This document shows, piece by piece, positions 50,401 through 62,400 of a DNA stretch of 64,000 bases. A model generated the notes under the pieces. It saw nothing but the letters and a program-made list of their open reading frames with translations, was not told where the DNA came from and did not search any database. The position numbers were made by a program, and so were the translations under genes. The stretch is from Fratercula arctica (taxonomy: Eukaryota > Chordata > Aves > Charadriiformes > Alcidae): assembly GCA_947846985.1 (NCBI GenBank), contig CANTUZ010000011.1, positions 29,879,589-29,943,588 of the forward strand. Reading direction: 5' to 3'. The first letter of the stretch is position 1, and each line of letters begins with the position of its first letter.

Positions 50401-53400
50401 CACCGCTTTCATCCCCACAGAAACCGGGCTTTCTGGGTGCCAGTGCTGAGACACCAAATTATCCTGATGTTTGAAGAGTGCTTTGTGGAAAACCCTAACA
50501 AGCTCCTGAAAATGTATTTGCTCATATAATGGCCACACATGCTCCGTCTTGTACCCCAGCCTCCTTTCCCCAGCCAGTGGCAAGCAGCGGGACCATCGTA
50601 GTTTTAGGGCCTTTTTAGTGTGTAAATATACAGCCTATATTGAAGGAAAAATCTTGAAGGAAATCTCAATCAAATGCAGCACCATATGTGCCAGTTGTTT
50701 ACCTGAGGTGGTAGTGATGACCTGCATTGGACACCACATGAAGCAGGTGGTGATAAAAGATGCACCTGGAAGATAAACCTTAGATAGAGAGAACCTGGGG
50801 AAGGAAAGCATTTCCTAATTAATGTCATTGGTTGATGTTTTATTAAAACAGTTTGAGGAGACCATCCATTTTGCATGAAGCCTGCCCCTGACCGATCACC
50901 ACTGGTCGATATTTGTAGAGAACCATCACTTTGCAGCTGGGCTGTGATGGCTCCAGCTGGCTGTTGCCTGTTGATCGTCCTCCTCTGGCCGCTGCCTAGC
51001 ACTGTCTGCTGATTTGGAGGAACGCTCTCCGGTCACAGATGCGAGCAAGCATCATCCTCAGCTCTGTACATTACCTTTTCTCTTCTTCCTTTTGCCCCTT
51101 GAAATTACCACTCAGCTATTATTTATTGCATTATATTACTTTGCTGTTGTACTTACGATAAGCCAAGGAAGGAAGTCGGCAGTCGCCTCAGCTGCTGTAT
51201 AAATGTTCAGCCGAGAGACAGCCCTCAGCCCTTGTGTGCGGACGTCCATTCAGGCCAAGCAGCAGTGAATAAATTCCCACTCTTTTACTATCTGGGAAGA
51301 AGTCAGAAATGAAAAGTGTTGCAGGGAGAGACCAAAATCTTGTTAAACTGTCATTGCACTTAATCCTGTCCACAGCTAGCCTGCAAAGAATAGAGGGGAC
51401 CTTCTGTTACTCAGCAAGCTGGTTTCCAAGCACTGGAGCAAACCTGCCTTTTTATGTGATACGGCACATTCCCTTTTGTGCTGTCATCACTATTAAATTC
51501 GAATACAGATAAAAGGATTTAATTTCAGGAGTGGGAAAGCGAGTGTACTTCAGCCCTCTTAATCTCCGTGCAGTTCAGATTTCCCGGGACTTACACTGAG
51601 CGCTTATATCAGATAAAGCCACGCTAATTGTGTTCCTTCTTTTTCTGCCCCCCTCTCCCCATTTTCTTTCTGTTTATCTGGCACTGGATGTTTGGAAACT
51701 GCAGAACTCTGTTTGGAAACAAGATCAAGTCGGTGGCCAAGAAAGCGTTCTCAGGGTTGGAGGCCCTGGAGCACCTGTGAGTAACCCACCATGCCTCAGA
51801 GTTTGGGAAGGGGGGGTCTGCCAAAAGTAGCTGCTTGAGAGATCTGCTAGCAATTTAATAGTGTCTTTGTAAACTGAGAAGCCAGTCCATTTGTGGGGGC
51901 CACCTGCTTCCTTCTCATTATAAGTCCGCCTCAACTTTGGCCTTTTTTTGTGCCAGGAACAAAGTTATAGCACATATGGCGAATCTGCATGCTCTTCATT
52001 TTTTGATTTGTTCTTGGATAAATATCGCCCTGACTTGCGCGTTGCTTCTTTTGAGGCTGTTAGCGATGAAAACATGCTATTTCAGATGTAGCCCTCTCTC
52101 CTCCTCCCTTGCCCCAGCTTCCTCTTAAATCTAGGCTCTGGCAGTGACACGTGTTGCAAATGACTGCTTACGATGCAGGCACCGAACATCCCCATTCAGC
52201 ACAACTGCCTTAGAGCGATTTGCAAGAAGTAAATTTTGGCTGCTGCTGTGTAATTTTTTTCTGTGTCCCAAGGCTGATGACTCCAGCAGTGTTTCATTAA
52301 TAACTTCCTTTCTGAATTAAGACAAGTTAAAGTGTACGTGATTTTGCTCGAGATGTTTTATTGGCTGTTAATTGTATGAAATGTTACGACCGTTGAGAGC
52401 ATACTGAAGGGTTGGGGATGCCTGACTGTAGGAGTATGTTCCCAGATAAAGATTCCCTTATTAATTAATGCTCTACTGAGATTTTCCTCTGCAAGCAGTG
52501 CTTGTCTGTCCTACCCTTCACTTAGTAAACTTAAGCCCTAAACCTGACTATCCTTTTTCAGAGGACAAGTGAATTTTTTAATTAGCATTAGTTGTGAGGG
52601 AAGCTTTTAAGAATACCTTCTTTTGGAAACATTGCAATGTTTTTTGAAAAGAATAGTATCCTCTCAAAGCCACTTCTAAATAACTTCTCAGATGACGTTT
52701 AGGGCAAGTATTTGCTTTCTTTATGTTTGCTGAAGGTCTAGCCTGGGATACAACATTCCTGACTATCTTTGGTTGTCGAGGGGGCTGAGGAATTTCTGAG
52801 CTATGGATGATGGAGGTAGCTGAGACTGAGAAAGTGTGGTGAGAAGATGGGGTATGGAATGACTTAGTTATTTATTCTCTTAATTTTGGTTGGTTGGCTG
52901 TTCTTCGGCAATACTCAGTATTAAAGTGTTTTTTGGAAAACCATTTCTATGAGCTGCAAGTGTGTATGGCCTTAACAAGGAGCTACCAAATCACCTGCTA
53001 CTGGAGTCATTGCTTAAATATGGAGAGACTTGGTCACAGCCGTAGTATCCCTTTTGTTCACATTGCCTTTGGTTGTGTTCTGCAGGAACCTTGGGGATAA
53101 CGCCATCCGCTCCATTCAAGCAGACGCTTTTGCTAAGATGAAGAGCCTGCGGCAGCTGTAAGTAATTGGTCTGTACACGCCATTAAGGAGGCAGGGATCC
53201 TTCTTGCCCTGGACGTGAGAAGTAGCACGTTGTTTCCAGTGGGGTTTTATCCACATTACCACTCATTTATTTCCTTCCCCCTTCTGTCCTACTCTGCAGG
53301 GTATTTTTACACATGAGTAGTTTTCACAGGAACATCTTGCATTTAATAGTGAGTGAAATTAGATCATTGGAACAGGTTCTTCCAGCAGGTTCACATCTGT

Positions 53401-56400
53401 GCAATTATTCATCTCCACTCAGGAAGTCTAGCCCTGGTCCTGTTAGCCATCTCTCCTTCTCACACTGCCACTGTTTTAATTCCCAGTGGTCCATCTGCTC
53501 CTTTGCTGTACCTATGTTTAGGGTTCACATACAGTACTGACATTTCAGTGATAAGCACCATTTGAACTGGATCCATTTGTCATCCAGCCTTCTGGTGTAA
53601 AAATACGGATGTGTTATCAGAGCTGGTGCTTGTGCTCCAGACCAGGGCTCTGCACTGTTATCAGACGCTGTTTCCAGTCTTGCCTGGTTTCCTTTTCTCT
53701 TCTTCTCCATAAATATTTAATCCACTGTCAGTGCATTGCTACACTCTGGAGTAGTGCAGTGTCTGTGGAACAAGAAATCAGTTATTTGGTATTTGGGCAG
53801 GTTCAGATTCTTCTTCCTGGTGTTGGAAATGGGAATTGGATGGTCGCTGTTAGCAATGATATTTAATACCAGTGACCGGGGAATGAATAAGATAAATGTT
53901 GCATGTGTGTTGTTTGTTTAACCACCTTATCTTTTGCACTGGCTCTTGAAACAAAATTGAGGCGAAAGATTTATCTTATTAGAGAACAGCTTGTGGGATC
54001 CCAGATATTGTGAAGGAATGTTTATACCATGGAGAAGGTGGCTTTCAGATGGAGACGCATACATGCAGAATGCGTTGTACTGAAGCCTTAAATACTAAGG
54101 GTCTCTCTGACCTGTCCCGGTTAGCCAGCATTGTTTATGCCATCATGTATATTAGGGGCTACGCATCTTTCTAGGACAGCAAAGTGGACAAATTTGGAAA
54201 ATCAGATCACTATGTTCCCTCATTCCCTCCCTCTCCAGTCCATTTCTTTCTTTTCCCCTTTCCTGTCTGATTGCAGACTTCAGCATTTCCCAAGGTTATC
54301 AGGTAGAAAAATGGGAGGAGATTCACGTTTTCTTAGAACACATGCTGGAGTTGGGATTCTGTTGTGCTCTTGATATCCTGCTCTTGCACAACTTGCAGTA
54401 TTGCAGGACAGGAATTCTCTCTCTGGGGCCATTTTCCCAGTCTCTGAGGCATCCTCACATTCGATTTGAGGGATCAGACTGGGTTTTCCTAGGATCTTGG
54501 ACCAAACCAGACCACAGAATCATAGAATCATTTAGGTTGGAAAAGACCCTTGGGATCATCAAGTCCAACCATCAACCCCACTCTACAAAGTTCTCCCCTA
54601 CACCATATCCCCAACACCACATCTAAACGACTCTTACACACATTCAGGGATGGTGACTCCACCACCTCCCTGAGCAGCCTATTCCAGTGTCTGACCACTC
54701 TTTCTGTGAAGAATTTTTTCCTAATGTTCAGTTGCTAAACCTACCTTGTTGCAGCTTGAAGACATTCCCTCTTGTTCTATCGCTAATTACCTGTGAGAAG
54801 AGAGTCAGAGAGTCATTCAGACCAAAGTCTGAATTCCCTGTTGGAGTGAACTTGCAGTTCTTCACTGGCCTCAGAGCTATGCTGAGCCATAGTTTGGCCC
54901 AGAATATTAAAAAAAAATAAATAAATCCGGAGGTTCCCCTTTTATTTGCCCCTTTTTCACAGCTTTTTTTCTTAACAGAAGCTGCTAAGTTACTGTTAGG
55001 ATGCTGAGAAATGTTTCTGTGTTTTGCTTTCCAAACTAGTCATTGTATTGGGTTTACAGCAATGTCTTTGGTCATTTCTCTTCCACTGCTCCTGTTAATC
55101 AGTAAACACAACATCAGCTACACCTCTAATCCCTGGTGATGCTGGTGTGCGAACAGGTACCTTACAGAACACAGGCAGGGGCCTCCCCTCTTAATGCTCT
55201 GGTGTTGGCCACTGAGGGAACTAAAGGTCTTACAGTGGGAACTTGGCATCCTCTCACTGTTTGGTAATTAAGTCCTGAATTCAGTCCCCACCAAAGATGC
55301 TCAAACCACAGAGGCAGAGAAGGAACATGCGTGGTAATTAGGTAGGAGAAACGGGAGCAAGATGGGCTGTACTGTTGACTTGTGTCTCCTTTGTAGATGA
55401 TCTGCCTGGGTGTCTCTTCACTTAAGGCAGGGATGGCATTGCTCGTGTGTTCCTGGGGATCACTCTGGAAGTTGGCTAATAAATACAAGGTGCTAGGGAG
55501 TCTCACTGGAGCACAGGAGTGGGTTGCTCTACGTGGAGATGGATTGCTCTTTAAATGTGTTAGGCATTTAACATCTCTAGTGCCTCGAGGACAACCCTGC
55601 AGTCCTTTTTTTCCTTCCACCCATGCTGGGGGGGAGGGAGGAATGTGTCTAACATGAAAGGGCTGTGAGCTTTCCAGCCTTCTTTCCGTGTGGGACTCAC
55701 AGCAGGCTCGTGTTGGTTTTGTTTCCCTGCAGCCACATAAACAGCGACAGCTTCCTCTGCGATTGCCAGCTGAAATGGTTGCCCCAGTGGTTAGTTGAGA
55801 AAGAGCTGCAATCCTTTGTGGTGGCCACCTGCGCCCATCCTGAGTCACTAAAAAGCAAGAGCATTTTTGCCATCCTGCCAGAAAGTTTTGTGTGTGGTAA
55901 GTCTTGCCTGTGTGTTTTGAGGTTGTATGCAGGGTAGGACTCACTTGGGAAACATTTGCTTTGACTACTAGCATGTTATTACGAGAGGGTTTCTGTTTTG
56001 TTTTGTTATTCAATAGGATCAAAGGAAGCCCAAGCCTGCATTTTAAAAATTTGTCATTGGCTACAATTTATTTCCCACCAAAACCACACAGCGCACTGCT
56101 TGCATCTAGCGTATTCCTTACAGGGCTCCCTGAGTATTCAATCAAAAGGGACTAATGCTTGTTCCACTTCCAAACGGGACTGCACAGAGACTTGCCCGGT
56201 CCTCTCAGTTTGATACTACCAAGACTGCAGCTATCACTTTTTTCATTCTGCAGCGTTCTGAGTTGTTTCTGTGGCTTTGTGGTCTTCGTTCATCTTTTCT
56301 CCCTCTTGGAAATAACAAAGGGATAAAAAAAAAAAAGCAGAGGAGAATCTCTCCATCGTAGCTCCTCTTTGGGCCAGTAAGGGAGTGGCCAACAGTTGCA

Positions 56401-59400
56401 TTGTAATCTTTTTTTGTCCTACGGTTGTTTTTTCTTCTAAACGGCACCTGCTGCTGTTGTGCCACTCAAACACTGCAGTTGACTGCACCTGAGCTGTGGT
56501 TGCAAACAGCTTTACCTAATAACCAGCACACACAAACATCTGCTACCTCTCTCCTAAGGAAATGTAAGTGATCAGAGGAGGCCAAAGTGATGCTGCTCAT
56601 GCATCGCATCCAGCTTTTGGGCAAAATAAAGGCCTTGTTTGGTGAGCCAAACCCTGTGGTGTGGAGCCAACCAGTGTGGATCCTGGGTGGAGCTGCACAT
56701 GGCTGTTTGATGAAGGGAAAATGAGCTTTGGAAAACACTATTTAACTAAGTTGAATGCGTGACTTGCATTGAACACGGAACAAAAGCTTTGTTCCAGCTG
56801 CTGTCCCATGTCCCTCTTGATCCCAGAGTGGTGGGGCTCTGCCTAGGTGGCCTCTGCCTGAGCGAGTCTGGGAGGCTTGCTGTGTTCATCTGGAAGAAGA
56901 GATCACGAAGGCTCCATCCCCACAGCAACATCACAAAGCGAAGACAGCTTTGCTTCTCTGGTGCCTGCCAAGGCCTCCAGGCACTAGTACTCCTGGTTCC
57001 AGAGGCCTGGCTGTTTAATTAAACCTTAGTCAAATATTAAATTACACCATTTGTAGGAATCTAATAAATGAATCTGCTTGGAACCTTGCTAAAACCAACA
57101 ATCTTCAGGGCAGAGAAAGAGTGTGCAAAGCTTACCGCCCCAGACAGGTGACAGGCAACTACAGCTGCTTCTGCTTTGGCAGCGCGTGCTGCAGTCGCCT
57201 TCCTCGTCAGCATTTATCCCTAGAGGGGGCATTTGCAGCCCTTTAAGTGTCCTCCTGCTCTCCCCTCCTGCTCACACTCATGCAGGCCTGGAGCTGAAGT
57301 TTCAAATTCAGTATTGCTCTTCATGCATGGGTTGCACAAGGAAGGCTATTTTCCTTAGACCGTAGTATCTTTCTGAGGTTCAGCTACATTGGTGAAGAGA
57401 GCTAGGCATCTTCTAGGTGTCTGAGGTCACTAAGTGACCACCTCAGTGCACTGATTCCAGCAGGAACCAGAGAAGCCAGAGTCCTAGCTTAGATCAGCCA
57501 CTCAGTGGAGTTGTGCACAGCACATCTGCACTATAGAGCCAGTCTTGATGGTGGAGTTTTGCAGCAGTTGCAGGTGGAGTTTTGCAGCAGCAAGCTGCTT
57601 TCCTGGTGTAGACAACAGTGGATGTAAAAGCAGATGTGCGATAATGTCTTTCACTTACGCACTGCTCATTTCTCATCGCATCTCTTTGCTTGCTCCAGCC
57701 TTCTCCCGTAGTCCAGAACTAACTGTGCCTGCTGTTTTCTCTTAGATGATTTCCCCAAGCCACAGATCATCATCCAGCCTGAGACAACAGTGGCTGTCCT
57801 TGGGAAGGACATCCGTTTCACTTGCTCGGCTGCCAGCAGTAGCAGCTCCCCCATGATATTTGCATGGAAGAAAGATAATGAGATGCTGTACGATGCTGAG
57901 ATCGAGAACTTTGCCCACGTGCGGGCAAAGGATGGTGAGGTGATGGAGTACACCACCATTCTGCACCTTCGGCATGTCACCTTCACCCACGAAGGGCGTT
58001 ACCAGTGTATCATCACCAACCACTTTGGCTCTACCTACTCCAACAAGGCCCGACTCACTGTTAATGGTGAGTAGGAAGCTGCCTTCTCATTCCGTTCCTC
58101 AGCCTGAGCTGGTACAATTCTCTGGGACCCACTTTCAGCAGTCAGTAACTTCTGAGGGTCCATTCCTTATGGTGAGGAGCTCTGAGGTCAACTCTTCACA
58201 CCAGCTGCTTGCATCTCAGTGGATGCTGAGAAATGCCATGTGAGGAGCACATGCCAGGCTTGTGATGGCTGCCGTCCAGCCAAGCACTTCAGCACGTTCT
58301 TAATGGCTTTAGCTGCCTCTCTTTGGCTGTTCCGGTAGAGTCTGTGCCCGATGAAATGGGCAAATGAAAACAAAAATACAAAAGGATACACAGAAGAGGG
58401 ACTGTAGTGATTGAAAGTTTTCTGTAGGAGAGATAATGGGGTTTATTTCCAGCTTAATCGCAGAAGAAAATTAGCTTTGATCCCAGCTCTCATGATCCTG
58501 AGTGGGGAGGGTCTTTGACACCGAAGACAGGTACGTGCTGTAGAAATACAGGGTTAGTCCCCAGCAGTTTAGATGTATCCTGCAAAAGCAGCTTGCAATC
58601 CTCTTGGCTATGGGTATTATCATATTAATCTCCTGCCTAGGAAGGAAAACAGTTAGAACTGCCCAGAAGATGGTGTTTTCTCCATGGAATTGCTCATTCC
58701 TTTTTTTTCTTTATCAGTGTTGCCCTCGTTTATCAAAACTCCCCACGACATCACCAGCCGGACAGGGACAACGGCGCGGCTGGAGTGTGCCGCTGAAGGA
58801 CACCCCACCCCACAAATTGCCTGGCAGAAAGACGGGGGCACAGACTTCCCTGCGGCTCGAGAACGCCGCATGCACGTCATGCCCGACGATGATGTCTTCT
58901 TCATTACGGATGTGAAGATAGAAGACATGGGTGTCTACAGCTGCACAGCACAGAACTCTGCGGGGTCTGTGCTTGCAAATGCCACCCTGACTGTACTGGG
59001 TAAGATGCATTAGTGCCCCAAGAGACCGAGTGGTCTGGAAGTGGGAACTGGAAGGGATTGCTGTTCAAGCTCTTCAGCAGTTGCAGATACAGGAAAAGGA
59101 CAAAGAGGCCGTGCTCTACATTAGTCTTGTTTCATTCTTTTACACTGTAGTTAACTAATGAAAAATACCCTGCTAATGAAGGGAAGGAGCCGTAAGTTGC
59201 ATTTCCTTTTATGCTAAGGAAACCCCTCCAACCACTCTTATTTACTGGCTGGGAAAATTACTTCAAAAGGAAATGGCGTTCCATCTCTTTTGCCCTGAGA
59301 AGTAATTGATGTGTGTCAGCCATTGCCCCTTGTCCTCAAGGGTTTCTTTGGTGGGAAGACCAACACCACCTGCCTATGGGAAGGCCTTGGTTGTGATTGT

Positions 59401-62400
59401 TAGATCTGTTGTGGTTTGCAGCCACCATGTTTCTGGGCACATGGCCATGTAGTGTGTTGCTGTAGATTTATCTGCAGGAACATCAGTTATGTTCAATACT
59501 GTTAAAAAAAAAAATAAAAATCTGTTGTTACGCTGTCCCCAAGAATTAATTTCTGTGTTTATTCCCCTGCAGAGACACCATCTTTGATTCATCCGCTGGA
59601 AGACCACGTAGTGTCCGTAGGTGAGACTGTGGCTCTTCAGTGCAAAGCCACAGGGAGCCCACCTCCTCGCATTACCTGGCTGAAAGGTGACCAGCCCCTG
59701 ATTGTGACAGAAAGGCATCACTTCACCTCCGGCAACCAGCTGCTGATTGTTAGGAACGTTGTCTTGGAGGACGCTGGGAAATATACCTGTGAAATGTCCA
59801 ACACGCTGGGGACAGAGCGCGCACACAGCCACGTGAGCATCTTACAGTCTCTTGGCTGTAGAAAGGACCGTACCACTGTGGGGATCATCACCATTGCCGT
59901 GGTGTGTAGCATTGTGCTGACGTCTCTGGTCTGGGTCTGCATCATCTACCAGACCAGGAAGAAAAGTGAAGAATACAGCGTCACCAACACAGGTAGCTCT
60001 TGTCTCCTGCTAAGGTTTTCTCTAAACTTTCCTGCTGTCAGACTTCCCATCGGGGCTGAATTGGCACATCAGGTAGCCAGCACAGTCGGTCACACTGGAA
60101 AAGCAGTTGGCTTATCTCAGTGATTCTCTTGGCTCACAAAGCTGGAACCAGCTTTCACTTGCTGTTGCAGCATGTTCAAAGCTGTATTTCTGCCCTTGGC
60201 TTGCTCTTCAGAAAGGTCTTTTCCACTTGGCAATAGTTTCAGCCATTGCTTTGCTGCTTTGATTTTCCATGACCATAAATGATAACTCTGGAGACAGTCT
60301 GGATTATGTCCATGATGCTGGGAACCTGTTTTACTTCTTGGGAATCTGTATTTTCAAAAGTTTTGTATTCCAAACTTTAAAAATTAGACTTTGAAGCTGG
60401 AATCCCTTTTTCCCATGTTGCCTGTAAGAGCTGTTGTAGCCCTGCTGATGAGGGGTATCCCTCCCTTTTCTGGGGAAGAAGTAGTGTTTACTGCATCCTC
60501 CTGATATTCAAAGGGAATAAGTGTTGCAGTCAGAAGAAACTCTCCTGCCCTCAACGTTATGCAGCCTCTGAACAGATGTATGGAAGAATCAGCTTAAGGC
60601 TTCCCCACCTTGCTGGGATTTGCAGCCTTCCTACATTACGCTTAGTTTTAGATATAGTATGACAGAGGATTTTAAAGACACGGGCTGGGTACGAAGTCCC
60701 TGGATACCCTATGACCAGTGGGATGTGTCAGTGGGATTTTTTTTCCCCCTTTTTTTCGGTCTAGAAAATCTAGGGCTTCGTGCCTAGCATAACTGAGTTT
60801 CACTTGGTTTTGTGTGACAAGGAAAACTGAAATTGCCTGATACAAGATGGACAGAGCCCAGGATAGCGAAGGGGCTTAGACTTACTCACCTGCTTAAGTG
60901 AATCAAAGGCCCTGTTCTCCAGAGCCTGTTCTCCAGAGCCATTCCCAACTCTGTCTGACTTTGGGAGACAGAGGCCTTGAGTCAAACGCGGTACTCCAAA
61001 TTTCAGGGGAAAAGGAAGAATTTTATTGTTCTGAAGAGACAGTTCCAGCTCCACCTACCTTGTACCGACCATGCCAAATGGAAACACTCAAAATGGCTTT
61101 GTCAGCACTATATCCCACAGGATTAAGCTTTGAGAAATCAGGAGTGGGGCTTCCGAGGGGAATGGGGTGTTTAGGCACTTCAGTTTCCATTGCATCTACA
61201 GAAAATACCAGTTAGAGATCTGGTCCCAAATCCCTCTTGAAAATGTGATTTTACACGCCTTTGAAAAGAGAAGCTTTTATATCTTACCGGGAACTGACGT
61301 TTCTCTGCTCCCATTGCTCTAGATGAGACTATTGTGCCTCCTGACGTGCCGAGCTACTTGTCTTCACAAGGCACTCTTTCTGAGCGGCAGGAAGCGGTCG
61401 TCAGAGTCGATAACCAACAGCTCAACGGGCACATAGACAGCAACGGTGAGAACCGCTTTAATTATTTTTTCTGTAATGCTGTATCTGAACTTGATAGGAG
61501 GAGGTAGAAATCGCAGTACAAAGTACTCCTGGGCTTGTTAGCAGTTATCGGAGAGATCTTCATAAAGTAATTCTCTAGTTACTGCGTTTATGCAGAACAA
61601 GGATCTGCCTTTCACTTCACAAAGCTATCCTCTCCCAGTAATGCCGGTGTTCATACAAGCAGACTGCTTCAGAAACTGCTCGGTCAGGCCCTAAGGACTA
61701 TTTTTTTGCTAATTTTGGATTAGTATTTTGGCACCAGAGTTACCCATAGTTAAGCTCTACTAGCAAATACATTAGCATTGCCTGTCCCTGCCTTCAGGCT
61801 TAGAAAGTAAATGTTGGGGTTTTACAGTATTTAAACACAGCACATGAGGAAGGAAAAGTTAAGTGTTCTGAACTAAGATTCTCCTGAGATTGTGCAGCGT
61901 TGATTCTGTTAAACGTTAGCTTAAAATTATCTATTATCTCTGTGGCTATTTTTCTGCCTTTTGCAGCTTTTACGGTAGAAATAAGACTAACAAGTCATTT
62001 AACCGAGAGCAGATGGTTGTAATCTTTAGCCAGATGCTTCGTTTGTTACAGGTATGTGTCAGACTGATGCTGGAAGGTGTCCAGATGTTGAAGCTCCCAC
62101 TGTAGGTTGCAGACAGCCGAAGCTGTGTATCGGCTATAATAAAGACACTTGGAAGACTGAAGACATGGCTGATGGAATGCTTGTTCCAGATAAGACAGGT
62201 ACAAAACCCATTAATCTGGAAAGGTATTTTGTGTTTGTACAGATCAGAAAGCCTCCAAGTCAGACAGCATTAAGACAAGAAATTGTTACCTTCAGAAAAA
62301 AAAAAAAAAAAGCCCAGAACGATTCTCAGGTGCGAGCACAGTGAATTTACTTTCTCCTTCTTGCTTTGATCCTCTGTCCAGCTTGGATAATTTGAATTGG

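Noticed and set aside
59374..59832. 152-codon minus-strand open frame over exon 15
   Set aside because: Antisense shadow of the Ig3 coding exon.
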